A stretch of 18,321 nt of DNA from Legionellales bacterium (GTDB lineage Bacteria > Pseudomonadota > Gammaproteobacteria > PIVX01). Every line of letters starts with the position of its first letter. Positions within the stretch are counted from its first letter, which is position 1. Position numbers and translations under genes: made by a program. The stretch lies in contig JABSQI010000012.1 of the NCBI GenBank assembly GCA_013215905.1, positions 1 to 18,321 of the forward strand, read 5' to 3'. Under the pieces are notes generated by a model. That model had not been told where the DNA came from. It did not search any database and saw only the letters and a program-made list of their open reading frames with translations. Below, one piece after another: positions 1-7,363 of this stretch.

Positions 1-201
1 TAAAACACCTCCAATTGGTCTAAAAATAAAACCAATGGCAAAAGCTGAATATCCCCAAACTACTGCTAAAAATTGATTGTCGGCTGGAAAAAATAAAGGG
101 GCAAATGTAGGAGCAAAAAAACCGAAAATCAGGAAATCATAATATTCCAACCCACTACCAATCCCTGCAGTTAAGATTTCCCTATATTTCATTTTATTCA
201 T
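1..201 (-). CDS. MFS transporter, N-terminal part (runs off window)
   Basis: Only the first 67 codons are present; the frame stays open to base 1. Translation starts MNKMKYREILTAGIG and continues through GLEYYDFLIFGFFAP, then GYSAFAIGFIFRPIGG. This is the usual N-terminus of ProP/metabolite:H+ symporter-type MFS proteins: a first membrane helix with a Y-D-F-x-I-(F/Y)-G core, then a helix ending in R-P-(I/L)-G-G. A GGGAG ribosome-binding site lies 7-8 bases before the ATG. The LuxR-like gene at 275-982 is 73 bases upstream on the same strand, so the two are probably co-transcribed. The substrate cannot be told from this fragment. The family call is firm; a ProP-like substrate is only an analogy. 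Confidence 0.85.
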   Translation of the reverse strand, partial: MNKMKYREILTAGIGSGLEYYDFLIFGFFAPTFAPLFFPADNQFLAVVWGYSAFAIGFIFRPIGGVL

Positions 202-274
202 GGCAAACTCCCTGTTAATTATTTTTCAATTCTACATTATTTTAATAATTTTTTAAAATGTATAAAGCCCTACA

Positions 275-982
275 TTATTTTAATATCTTCTGAGTGATTT
301 CTTTACATCTGCTTTTCAGTTCTTTGAAGGACATACCAAAAATATGGTGCATTTCTACATTATGGATTAATCCATAGGTATAGCTATCTAACATCAACCA
401 TTCTTCATTTTGCAAAGAAATATCTTTTTTGGAACAACCCAAATTTTTCAAACTTTCTAAAAAATATTCTTTATCAGATAGATATTTAAAATTATTAGGC
501 TCTTGGTAATATTTACTTCTTTCTTTGTCGAAATCTGATTTGATCTGCAAGAACTTATTAATCAGGGAGTTATTATAACCTTTAAAGAAATTAACGAATC
601 CTTTTACTAAATCCTGCTCATTAACAATACTGTGATAGATAGCCGTATTAAAAGACGTAAAAAAATATATTCTATAATCAGTCGGCTCAATTAGTTGCTC
701 TGTTAAATAAAACCCATATTCAACTGCAAACTGTTTTCGAAAGAATGAATCTGGTTCATGTAAGATAAAACCTAGTGTTTGCTCTCTTGTTAAATTATCA
801 TGGATAGGCTCATCTATTGAAGTAATTCGAATTAAATTTGTGTCAAGTTTATAATCATCTTGCTCAGTAGCTTTAAAGGCATAGATTATATGGCCATCTT
901 GATAATTTTCTATAATACCGCAACCATCAATATTTTCTAATAGGAGAGAATAATCAATTATAGCCTTATTAAAAGATGACAT
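275..982 (-). CDS. LuxR-like regulator with degenerate HTH (paralogue of the 8511-9287 gene)
   Basis: 235 residues. Residues about 1-170 are a sensor-like region and 188-234 an HTH-like tail. Residues 104-134 (RIYFFTSFNTAIY, then LVKGFVNFFK) align without gaps to residues 118-148 of the 8511-9287 protein; I count 14 identities in 31. The tail keeps EEW, a glycine and IFGMS at the places where the other protein has REW, G and ILGLS of a LuxR (GerE) helix-turn-helix. However, the recognition helix reads FKELKSRCKEI instead of NRTVETFFNSL, and the protein ends early. DNA binding may therefore be altered or lost. The start is supported by GGAGG eight bases before the ATG. It sits 73 bases upstream of an MFS gene, which it may control. 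I infer the function from the paralogue only. Confidence 0.65.
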   Translation of the reverse strand: MSSFNKAIIDYSLLLENIDGCGIIENYQDGHIIYAFKATEQDDYKLDTNLIRITSIDEPIHDNLTREQTLGFILHEPDSFFRKQFAVEYGFYLTEQLIEPTDYRIYFFTSFNTAIYHSIVNEQDLVKGFVNFFKGYNNSLINKFLQIKSDFDKERSKYYQEPNNFKYLSDKEYFLESLKNLGCSKKDISLQNEEWLMLDSYTYGLIHNVEMHHIFGMSFKELKSRCKEITQKILK

Positions 983-1036
983 CAGCAGGTCCTCCGTAAC
1001 ATTACTTTTTTATCCAATACGATCAGGCTTATCCCA

Positions 1037-1042
1037 ATTATA
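1037..1042 (-). promoter_or_regulatory. Possible -10 box for the LuxR-like gene
   Basis: A perfect TATAAT on the minus strand, preceded by TG one base away, lies about 55 bases upstream of the ATG at 982. No good -35 hexamer is seen at 17 bases. In such AT-rich DNA a chance match is possible. The rest of 983-1239 holds no gene that I can support. Confidence 0.3.
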
Positions 1043-1239
1043 CATTCAAAAATCAAATTAAAAATAGGTCTTCCATATAAAAGAATTATCTCACAAACTT
1101 TTAAGTCTTTTATATACGACAACATTACTGATTTTTTTAAATACTACACAGATGTAAGCTGAATATTGATTTTAAAATTATCACCTATGTCGAAAAACCT
1201 ATCATTGAAGGTGTAATATTTACAGCACAGATAATAAAC

Positions 1240-2178
1240 TTAAGAAGAAACTACCTTAGAATTTCTCAATTTACCCAGTTGGTAAATCCATCTTGCTAAT
1301 GAATCAAACAATACCGACTCACCAACCTCACTACTTTTCCCAAAACCAACTACTTCAACTCTAAATCCTTCTGGTAATAAGCTTTGTAAGACAGCACCCT
1401 GGCGCCCAACATACGGTTGATGAGAAATAGCTAATATTCTACCTGGAGCAGGGTTACTCTTCAACCAGGTACGTATGGTATCATCAGTAGTAGGTCTTGA
1501 ACCAGAAAAATCAGTAGCATTAACAATTTGTATTTTATCCAATTTAATCAATTTAGTTTTAACAAAAATTTCATCAGCCAACCATCTCGCTGCCTCTACT
1601 TCAGTCTTTAGCAATTTAATTTGCTCTGCATATTCATGCTCACCCATTTTATCAAAATCTCCAATTGGGTGTAATTCTCTGGCACCAGTTAGAATAACTA
1701 ATTTCTTAAATGTTATTTGATATTCTTGGAGAAGAGTTTTTAAAAACTCCATCCTTTTTATCATCGACGGGACAGTTGCCCCTAACAAAACTGCGTAAGT
1801 AAAATTATCATCAGTAGGGTAAACAGGCTCAATCATGCCAAGATTTCTAAAATATTCTTCATACTTATTTGTGCTTGAATGATTTATATCCCATCTTTCT
1901 TTATTTACATTTCTTAACCAATTCGACTGCGTAGTCTTCAAAATACCAGGATAACTACTATAATCTAAATTTTCCTCTTTTAACAAATTCTTAAGTGTTT
2001 CTGTAGGTACTAAATCTTTTGAAAAAACTGTCCTACCAGAATTTACCATTTCTGTAGTAACAGGAACTTCATCAAAATTTTGTAATAAAAGATATCCACT
2101 AACTAAAGCAAAAACTAGAAATAAAAAAACCTTCTTTTTATCAAACATTCTATTTTTAAAAATTTTTTTCTTAATCAT
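1240..2178 (-). CDS. Membrane-anchored DUF218/YdcF-like protein
   Basis: 312 residues. A basic N-terminus and one hydrophobic segment (about 16-33) suggest an anchor with the rest outside the membrane. The body resembles the DUF218 (SanA/ElyC/YdcF) fold: a beta strand YAVLLGA at 128-134 followed by R142, KKLVILTGAREL at 158-169, an acidic helix TEVEAARWLADE at 192-203, TTDDTIRTWL at 230-239, and ILAISHQPYVGRQ at 248-260. DUF218 proteins of other bacteria act in envelope functions, but the reaction is unknown for most. The start at 2178 has AAAGG six bases upstream; M11 is an alternative. It lies 93 bases after dgkA on the same strand and may be the last gene of the ygfB-pepP-dgkA operon. The family call is by pattern only and needs a profile search. 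Confidence 0.5.
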   Translation of the reverse strand: MIKKKIFKNRMFDKKKVFLFLVFALVSGYLLLQNFDEVPVTTEMVNSGRTVFSKDLVPTETLKNLLKEENLDYSSYPGILKTTQSNWLRNVNKERWDINHSSTNKYEEYFRNLGMIEPVYPTDDNFTYAVLLGATVPSMIKRMEFLKTLLQEYQITFKKLVILTGARELHPIGDFDKMGEHEYAEQIKLLKTEVEAARWLADEIFVKTKLIKLDKIQIVNATDFSGSRPTTDDTIRTWLKSNPAPGRILAISHQPYVGRQGAVLQSLLPEGFRVEVVGFGKSSEVGESVLFDSLARWIYQLGKLRNSKVVSS

Positions 2179-2271
2179 ATTTAACCTTTAGCCCCGGACT
2201 CTTATATTAATCTTTATCCTATTGTATTTTAATTCCTCTGAGATAATTCACTCTTTAAAAATAGGCTTAAA

Positions 2272-2643
2272 TTACATTTCAAATCCAAAAAAATACTCAA
2301 ACACTGTCCAACCCCAAACTACGCAAGTAAATAAAAGAGCTACGAACACAGCACTAGAAGCAATATCCTTAACTTGTTTGGACAATTGGTGCTGCTCTAA
2401 ACTTATCCTATCAATAGTTTTCTCTATTGCAGTATTAAATAGTTCACAAACAATAATTAATACTAAACTTCCAAACAATAATATTCTATGTAATGCATCT
2501 GTTGCAACCTCAAAAATCAAAGGTGTTAATACAATACAACTCAAGATTTCTAGTTTTACGGCAAATTCTCTTCGAATAACAACATTCAATCCATTAATAG
2601 AATTTAAGGTAGCATTAGACAATTTTTTTATATATTCTTTCAT
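2272..2643 (-). CDS. dgkA: Diacylglycerol kinase
   Basis: 123 residues, the normal size of the small bacterial integral-membrane kinase that phosphorylates diacylglycerol to phosphatidic acid in the inner membrane, recycling the lipid left by membrane-derived oligosaccharide or LPS modification. Visible signatures are RREFAVKLE (about 24-32), the strongly conserved CELFNTAIEKTIDRI (about 66-80) with the catalytic glutamate and Mg-ATP-binding residues, and KDIASSAVF (about 91-99). Three hydrophobic helices follow the family layout. Its ATG overlaps the pepP stop codon (ATGA), so translation is probably coupled to pepP. In Escherichia the place after pepP is held by ubiH, so dgkA here is a lineage-specific partner. 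Confidence 0.93.
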   Translation of the reverse strand: MKEYIKKLSNATLNSINGLNVVIRREFAVKLEILSCIVLTPLIFEVATDALHRILLFGSLVLIIVCELFNTAIEKTIDRISLEQHQLSKQVKDIASSAVFVALLFTCVVWGWTVFEYFFGFEM

Positions 2644-4004
2644 AAATTATTATCACACCATCTTTCAATTTCAGAAACACTCTTAGGTAATTTTTTACTT
2701 AAAACATCACAACCGTCCCTCGTTACAACAACATCATCCTCTATTCTAACAGCAATATTATGCCATTTCTTATCAACACCTGCTATATTTTCACTTATAT
2801 ATATTCCTGGCTCAACTGTTAGTACCATTCCTTCTACTAAAGCAATGGGCTTATTGCTAGTAGAAAAATACCCACCAACATCATGTACATCTAATCCTAA
2901 CCAATGCCCAAATGAATGAGGATAGAATTTTCTGTACTCTTTATTCTCTATTATTTCTTCTACTTTACCACTTAAAATTTTTAACTTAATAAGACCATTT
3001 ACTAATTCTTTGATAATCTTATCTTGTATTTCCTGCCATATAGCACCAGGTTTAATCATCTCTAAACCTGTCTCTTGCATTTTAAGAACTAAGTTATAAA
3101 TATTTTTTTGTTCTAGAGTAAATTTACCGTTGACTGGAAAAGTTCTGGTAATATCTGAAGCATAATTCTCATACTCAGCACCAGCATCTATTAAAATTAG
3201 ATCACCATCTATAAGCTTAGAGTTATTAGCAATATAATGTAATGTATTGGCATTACCTCCACCGGCCACTATAGGAGAATATGCATGATCACAATTATTG
3301 CTATTAAATTTATGAGTAATAGTGGCTTCCACTTGATACTCATAAATATCTGAAGAATTGCAGATCTCTCTACAAGTAAACTTCATTGCCTTCTTATGAG
3401 CTTTTACTGATAAATCTACAGCTTTTTGAATCATAGCAATCTCTAATTTATCTTTTATCAATCGTAAACTATGAATTATCTCATTCACATCTTCAACTCT
3501 CTTAAGACCAAGACTATCATTATCTAACCAATGTTCATCTAAAATATCCCATCCTCTAGGGGAAGCGCTGAAAATCTCTTTTTTATCATTTTCATCTATC
3601 ATATTGGGCGCTTCAGTAGGATTTAATAATTTCTTATATCCATACCAAAATTCCAAAATAGGAAATACCCTATCTGGCTTATAAATTTTCTTAGCTCTAT
3701 TAGTACCAATAACTTCACCATCCCAAATTGAGTGAAGCTCATCTATTTCTTGGCAAAACAACCAATATTTATTTTTTTTGTTTTGTTTGATAAACACTAC
3801 AATTGCATTACACTCTGGGAAACCTGTTAAATACCAAAAATTATTATTTTGACGAAATTTATAATGAACATCATTCGTCCTGACTTTCTGAGTACCAGAA
3901 ACAATAACTGCTATCTCATCCGTATTCATCTTACTAAAAAATTTCTCTCTCCGTGCTTGAAATTGTTCCTGATGAATTTTTTGCTCTAAATTAATATTAT
4001 CCAT
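2640..4004 (-). CDS. pepP: Xaa-Pro aminopeptidase P
   Basis: 454 residues, close to the 440 of Escherichia PepP. It removes the N-terminal residue from peptides with proline in second place, in the cytoplasm, with two Mn ions. The N-terminal domain (about 1-175) includes NNNFWYLTGFPE, typical of the AMP_N domain. The C-terminal pita-bread domain carries all five expected metal ligands: D273 (LIDAGAEY), D284 (SDITRTFP), H367 (HSFGHWLG), E398 (TVEPGIYI) and E422 (VRIEDDV). The HSFGH and GLDVHDVGG signatures are intact. The ATG shares one base with the stop of ygfB (TAATG), and the stop overlaps the start of dgkA, so the three genes form one tightly coupled unit. Confidence 0.96.
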   Translation of the reverse strand: MDNINLEQKIHQEQFQARREKFFSKMNTDEIAVIVSGTQKVRTNDVHYKFRQNNNFWYLTGFPECNAIVVFIKQNKKNKYWLFCQEIDELHSIWDGEVIGTNRAKKIYKPDRVFPILEFWYGYKKLLNPTEAPNMIDENDKKEIFSASPRGWDILDEHWLDNDSLGLKRVEDVNEIIHSLRLIKDKLEIAMIQKAVDLSVKAHKKAMKFTCREICNSSDIYEYQVEATITHKFNSNNCDHAYSPIVAGGGNANTLHYIANNSKLIDGDLILIDAGAEYENYASDITRTFPVNGKFTLEQKNIYNLVLKMQETGLEMIKPGAIWQEIQDKIIKELVNGLIKLKILSGKVEEIIENKEYRKFYPHSFGHWLGLDVHDVGGYFSTSNKPIALVEGMVLTVEPGIYISENIAGVDKKWHNIAVRIEDDVVVTRDGCDVLSKKLPKSVSEIERWCDNNL

Positions 4005-4567
4005 TAGTGTATGATACCCTCATTAGATGTTAAACTTTTACGTAATTCCATAAATAGCATTAATGCAGAAAGCCTGATAAATTCACATACCTCAAAAAAA
4101 GCTTTCTCTTCCTCATTATCAGAATTATATTCTATATCCATTTGCGTTGTTTCAATCATATAATCAATCACTTCCTGAGATTCATTACTTATTTTAATAC
4201 TTTGTTTTACCATTTCATAAATTTCAATAAATCCTCTACACCAATCTACCAAAGCGATTGTCCTATAAGAAAGCTCTTCAGAATCATCAGGTAACAGCAA
4301 ATCAAAATCAAATTCTGCAGAGTTTAGCATGTTCTTGCTAACATCAAATAATTCATGAATAAATACTGATATTTCTGCGATTTTTGGTTTAGTGATGTTT
4401 ATAAAAGTGGTATGTTGAATAAGGATCCTATGCAGCCAATCATCAGCACTAAAAGACACATTAAAGCATAATGAACCACAAATAATTCCATGAACATATG
4501 CAGGATTACAAATATTGGCAAGTGAGCCAAATGAATCGACAATTTCGTCATATTCTGGGTAATTCAT
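4004..4567 (-). CDS. ygfB: UPF0149 family protein YgfB
   Basis: 187 residues. It has the family's hallmarks: NPAYVHGIICGSLC near residues 21-34, LLPDDSEELSYRTIALVDWCRGF in the middle (about 90-112), and a C-terminal acidic helix EEEKAFFEVCEFIRLSALML. YgfB proteins are small, mostly helical cytoplasmic proteins. In Pseudomonas aeruginosa YgfB affects expression of beta-lactamase-related genes, but no general biochemical role is settled. It is the first gene of the minus-strand unit and precedes pepP directly, as in Escherichia and Pseudomonas. No strong Shine-Dalgarno is visible before the ATG; GAGAAA lies about 9 bases upstream. Confidence 0.9.
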   Translation of the reverse strand: MNYPEYDEIVDSFGSLANICNPAYVHGIICGSLCFNVSFSADDWLHRILIQHTTFINITKPKIAEISVFIHELFDVSKNMLNSAEFDFDLLLPDDSEELSYRTIALVDWCRGFIEIYEMVKQSIKISNESQEVIDYMIETTQMDIEYNSDNEEEKAFFEVCEFIRLSALMLFMELRKSLTSNEGIIH

Positions 4568-4640
4568 AATAATTTCTCATAATTAAATAACAAATATTAT
4601 CCTCTATACAATAATCCAGCAAATACTTTACCCTAATTAA
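4568..4640. promoter_or_regulatory. Divergent promoter region, ygfB / TIGR02449 gene
   Basis: These 73 bases separate two divergent operons and must hold both starts of transcription unless reads enter from outside. The segment is almost wholly A and T. GATAAT on the minus strand (in the GAGGATAATATT stretch near 4593-4602) and TACAAT on the plus strand (about 4607-4612) are candidate -10 boxes that nearly abut. No convincing -35 boxes are seen. Confidence 0.35.
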
Positions 4641-4919
4641 ATGATTAATAAAGTTGACCTGGCAATAAACAAAGCATATATTATGCTTGCTATGCTAGAA
4701 AGTAATAACTTAGAACATGAAATATCTGTGCTAGAAAAGAACACTGAAGAGTTAATTTATGCTTATAATACTCTATTAGCACGCTATACCAGTTTAAAAA
4801 CCGACTATTCTAATTTGGATAGAGATCAAGAAATCCAAAGAGCTAAATTAGCCACAGCTAAAAGTAAACTTACTAACCTTATGAATAAATTAAAAAGTAT
4901 TGAGGAAAATCATGAGTAA
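4641..4919 (+). CDS. TIGR02449 family coiled-coil protein (ZapB-like)
   Basis: 92 residues, almost entirely heptad-patterned and rich in Leu, Asn, Lys and Glu (LESNNLEHEISVLEKNTEEL, then a second helix to SKLTNLMNKLKSIEENHE). The small size, coiled-coil character and location directly before zapA match the TIGR02449 family that precedes zapA-ssrS-ygfA in pseudomonads. The family is presumed to work in cell division like ZapB, but this is not shown by the sequence. The stop (4917-4919) overlaps the start of zapA by eight bases, so the two are translationally coupled. The ATG has no obvious Shine-Dalgarno. Confidence 0.8.
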   Translation: MINKVDLAINKAYIMLAMLESNNLEHEISVLEKNTEELIYAYNTLLARYTSLKTDYSNLDRDQEIQRAKLATAKSKLTNLMNKLKSIEENHE

Positions 4920-5232
4920 TGAACCTATTAATACCATAACCTTGCTAATTCTTGATAAACCCTACCAAGTAAAATGCGGTAAAACCCATATGGAAGAGTT
5001 ACAAAAAGCTGCCTTTCATTTAGATGAAAAAATGCGTGAGATTAAAGATATGGGGCACTTAAAAAATTTAGATCACATTATGTTAATGGCTGCATTAAAT
5101 ATTGCCAATGAGTATCTTAATTGTAAAGAAAACCAAAACAAAGCCCAACCTGAACTAAATCTTAGAGTACAAAATTTACAAAAAAAACTTAACGATACTT
5201 TAACTGCAAATTTAGATAGTATTAGGTTATAA
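4912..5232 (+). CDS. zapA: Cell division protein ZapA
   Basis: 106 residues. ZapA bundles FtsZ protofilaments at midcell. The N-terminal globular part reads NTITLLILDKPYQVKCG, followed by a helix with AAFHLDEKMREIK (about 29-41) and LDHIMLMAALNIANEYL (about 53-69), which is the typical ZapA core. A C-terminal coiled coil (LNLRVQNLQKKLNDTL) serves dimer and tetramer assembly. I chose ATG 4912 over the in-frame TTG at 4900 because GAGG (4902-4905) lies six bases before 4912 and MSNEP is the usual kind of start for this family. It overlaps the preceding gene and is followed within eight bases by 6S RNA, with which it is probably co-transcribed. Confidence 0.92.
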   Translation: MSNEPINTITLLILDKPYQVKCGKTHMEELQKAAFHLDEKMREIKDMGHLKNLDHIMLMAALNIANEYLNCKENQNKAQPELNLRVQNLQKKLNDTLTANLDSIRL

Positions 5233-5240
5233 TTAGATTA

Positions 5241-5394
5241 CCTTTGGCTGAGTGCCAATTTGAACCAACAGTTTAAAATAGGGGTGTTGTTATGCTATAA
5301 ATGTTGTGCAAGCTCACCTTTAGAGTGAGAAGCCTGATTTTATACTAGCTTTCCCCACCTGAGCCTTTGGGTTCAGACAGGCACCAGCTGAAGG
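5241..5394 (+). ncRNA. ssrS: 6S RNA
   Basis: This non-coding stretch between zapA and ygfA is where gammaproteobacteria keep 6S RNA, the open-promoter mimic that binds the sigma70 RNA polymerase holoenzyme in stationary phase. The ends form a long closing stem: 5241-5256 (CCTTTGGCTGAGTGCC) pairs with 5380-5394 (GGCACCAGCTGAAGG) with one bulged A and two G-U pairs. A 3' hairpin is visible at 5359-5376 (seven pairs, TTTG loop). The middle contains AGCTCACCTTTAGAGTGAGAAGCC, whose CTCAC/GTGAG arms pair, leaving a large internal bubble as the family requires. Length is about 154 nt against the usual 180 or so. Exact ends are inferred from the stem. Confidence 0.85.
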
Positions 5395-5401
5395 CTTATT
5401 G

Positions 5402-5989
5402 ATGGATAGTAAACAAGAAATTCGCCAAAATCTTATCGAAAAACGCGCAAATTTAACAAAGCAACAAGTTAAAATTGCTAGTGAACAACTTAGTAATAAT
5501 ATAGCTAATCTAGTAGACATTAAAGGTAAAAAAATCTCTTTTTATAAAAGTATTGAGAATGAAATTAACCCACAACTTGCAATTAAAACTGCCTTAAAGC
5601 TTTCTGTTAAATGTTATCTTCCAAAAATATTTAGAGAAGTAAAAAAAATGTCTTTTGTCGAATATGATGATGAGCAAATCTTGATTCAGAATCAATTTTT
5701 AATACCAGAACCAACCTCCACAAATTATATCGAAGCACCAAATCTAGATATCATCTTCATACCATTAGTAGGATTTGACCAAAAAGGCAATAGAATAGGT
5801 AGAGGAGCTGGATACTATGATAGAGCTCTTGCTTTCAAAAAAGATAACCATAATAGTAAGCCAGAATTAATAGGTTTAGGGTATGATTTTCAATTCATAG
5901 AAGATTTCATGCCAGAGGCGCATGATATAAAACTTGATCAGGCGATAACAGATAAAAGAATCTATAAATTCAACTCCGATAATAACTAG
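5402..5989 (+). CDS. ygfA: 5-formyltetrahydrofolate cyclo-ligase
   Basis: 195 residues. It converts 5-formyl-THF to 5,10-methenyl-THF with ATP in the cytoplasm, recovering a dead-end folate. The N-terminal KQEIRQNLIEKRANL is the typical start; IPEP at 101-104 and FIPLVGFDQKG followed by NRIGRGAGYYDR (119-141) form the substrate and ATP site signature. I chose ATG 5402 rather than the adjacent TTG at 5399; AAGG at 5391-5394 is seven bases before it. Those four bases are also the 3' strand of the 6S RNA closing stem. The gene overlaps queD tail to tail by 20 bases. Confidence 0.93.
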   Translation: MDSKQEIRQNLIEKRANLTKQQVKIASEQLSNNIANLVDIKGKKISFYKSIENEINPQLAIKTALKLSVKCYLPKIFREVKKMSFVEYDDEQILIQNQFLIPEPTSTNYIEAPNLDIIFIPLVGFDQKGNRIGRGAGYYDRALAFKKDNHNSKPELIGLGYDFQFIEDFMPEAHDIKLDQAITDKRIYKFNSDNN

Positions 5990-6410
5990 CAGAAGAATTC
6001 ACGCTCTCATATACTTTAACACTGTGCAAAATTATATTTGGGAAACTGCTTATAAGATCAGAAAACTTATTAAACAAATGCATTGCAATATTTTCAGCAC
6101 TTGTATTTTCAACATTCCTCATTAAGTAATATTTCTGATTATTTTGTATAACAAAATCATATAGGGCAACATCATCCTTAGTTAAAATAACACAATGATC
6201 AATATTGTCCGCAATCCATATATTAATTATTTTTTTTATATCAGAAAAGTCAACTACAAATCCTGTACTATTTAATTTATCAGCTTCAATATTAATAATA
6301 GCCATATAATTATGACCATGTAAATTTCGACAAATCCCGTTATAATTATTAATAATTCTATGGGCAGCAGAAAAATCCTTAAGCTTTATTTCAATACTAA
6401 ATTTACTCAA
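5970..6410 (-). CDS. queD: 6-carboxy-5,6,7,8-tetrahydropterin synthase
   Basis: 146 residues. QueD converts dihydroneopterin triphosphate to carboxytetrahydropterin, the second step of the queuosine/7-deazaguanine pathway. Visible residues are FSAAHR with zinc ligand H17, then C27-x3-H31-G-H33, the CxxxHGH pattern that separates QueD from eukaryotic-type PTPS, an IDHCVIL motif (catalytic Asp/His), NTSAENIA and a C-terminal VYES glutamate that binds the pterin. The FVVDFSDIKK segment is also standard. It is slightly longer than Escherichia QueD (121) because of an insert around residues 78-95. It stands alone on the minus strand, convergent with ygfA, with which it overlaps by 20 bases. Confidence 0.93.
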   Translation of the reverse strand: MSKFSIEIKLKDFSAAHRIINNYNGICRNLHGHNYMAIINIEADKLNSTGFVVDFSDIKKIINIWIADNIDHCVILTKDDVALYDFVIQNNQKYYLMRNVENTSAENIAMHLFNKFSDLISSFPNIILHSVKVYESVNSSASYYRS

Positions 6411-6743
6411 TCTTTTCCTATTATTTATACAAAAATGCGTTGCATTCTATCATGAAATTTTATTTTTATCAAGCAATTAAAAATTCCAAAAGAAATATTT
6501 GAGATGCTATCTACTAGTAGATAAAGCAAACAAATTTCAGCTAATAGTAATACACATTTTTAAATTACTTATAGGAATATTATGCATTATATTATTTGAT
6601 AATACTAAATAAACTGGGATAGCTTGTAGGTCAATAATCTTTTTGCATTAATATTATAGGATATAACTGCAAATTATCTTGCATAACCAAACGAAACAAC
6701 TCTTTCCTACATGCAATATAACCCTATTATCAAATATAATTAA
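6411..6743. other. Gene-free AT-rich stretch upstream of queD
   Basis: No coding frame, tRNA or clear terminator is seen here. The queD promoter must lie near its right-hand edge on the minus strand. The stretch is extremely AT-rich with many stops in every frame, and probably includes DNA left after loss of the front part of the acyltransferase gene that follows. Confidence 0.5.
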
Positions 6744-7286
6744 ATTATAAATAGTAATTTCTCCGAAAATAACCTAAATAAAAAAATTAATAGAGAATTC
6801 TGCCCTTTAATGAGACAATATTTGAAAAAAAACATACAAAATAGAACTTTAAAGTTTGACGGGGCAATAATAAGTGCCAACTGGCCTAATGGAACTGATT
6901 ATTCAAGGCTCAAAACAACTGTTGACTTCTTTGTCAAACATAAAATCCCCGTTATGATTATTTTGCAAGGGTTTACTTTCAAAGTAAATGTTTTGAGCTA
7001 TTTAAATACAAATTATGTGGAATTCTTGGTTAATGGAAAATCTAATATTCCTATAGATGAATTTGCAATAACAGGAAAATTAGTAAACAATAAAATAAGA
7101 AAATTTGTTCCACAGCATCCTTTAATTATGTTTCATCATCCAACAAATAATACAGATTTACATGACTATACAAACAAAACTGCAAAAATTATATATGAGG
7201 GAAAACCTTTGTATATTGATACATATCATTTATCAATAGAAGGCTCCAAATTATCATTTCCTTTACAAGTATTTGAGGAATTTTAA
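6744..7286 (+). pseudogene. C-terminal SGNH remnant of an acyltransferase (OafA/YrhL type)
   Basis: The frame is open from 6744, although the first ATG is at 6810. The reading is REFCPLMRQYLKK, then FDGAIISANWPN, a helix RLKTTVDFFVKHKIP, VMIILQG, and finally GKPLYIDTYHLSIEGSKL. This is the order of the C-terminal SGNH domain fused to acyltransferase-3 membrane domains: a CP(P)L cysteine, the strand before an xxW motif, and the catalytic D-x-x-H of DTYHLS near the end. The Ser-containing GDSH block and the whole membrane domain are absent, and the natural C-terminus is present. So this is the last 180 residues or so of a larger enzyme that would O-acetylate a surface glycan. It may still be translated from 6810, but it cannot be a complete enzyme. 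Confidence 0.7.
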
Positions 7287-7363
7287 AAAAAAATCTCATA
7301 GTACGGGTTAATTGCTTCATCTAACCCTAATCCGGGGTAAGCCACGATACGTGTAAAAATGCC

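Noticed and set aside
1475..1720. Plus-strand open frame inside the DUF218-like gene
   Set aside because: Antisense shadow of a better-supported gene with a ribosome-binding site and family motifs.
2222..2686. 154-codon plus-strand frame opposite dgkA
   Set aside because: Shadow of dgkA, whose catalytic motif and coupling to pepP are clear.
4900..4911. TTG 4900 as the start of zapA
   Set aside because: GAGG at 4902-4905 would lie inside the gene; it is ideally placed for ATG 4912, which gives the usual ZapA N-terminus.
5399..5401. TTG 5399 as the start of ygfA
   Set aside because: ATG follows at once and has the better spacing to AAGG 5391-5394.
7305..7327. GGGTTA / TAACCC inverted repeat as an IS91 end
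   Set aside because: A 6-base perfect repeat is weak evidence, and it lies next to a truncated transposase whose true 5' end is missing, so it cannot be the original element end.
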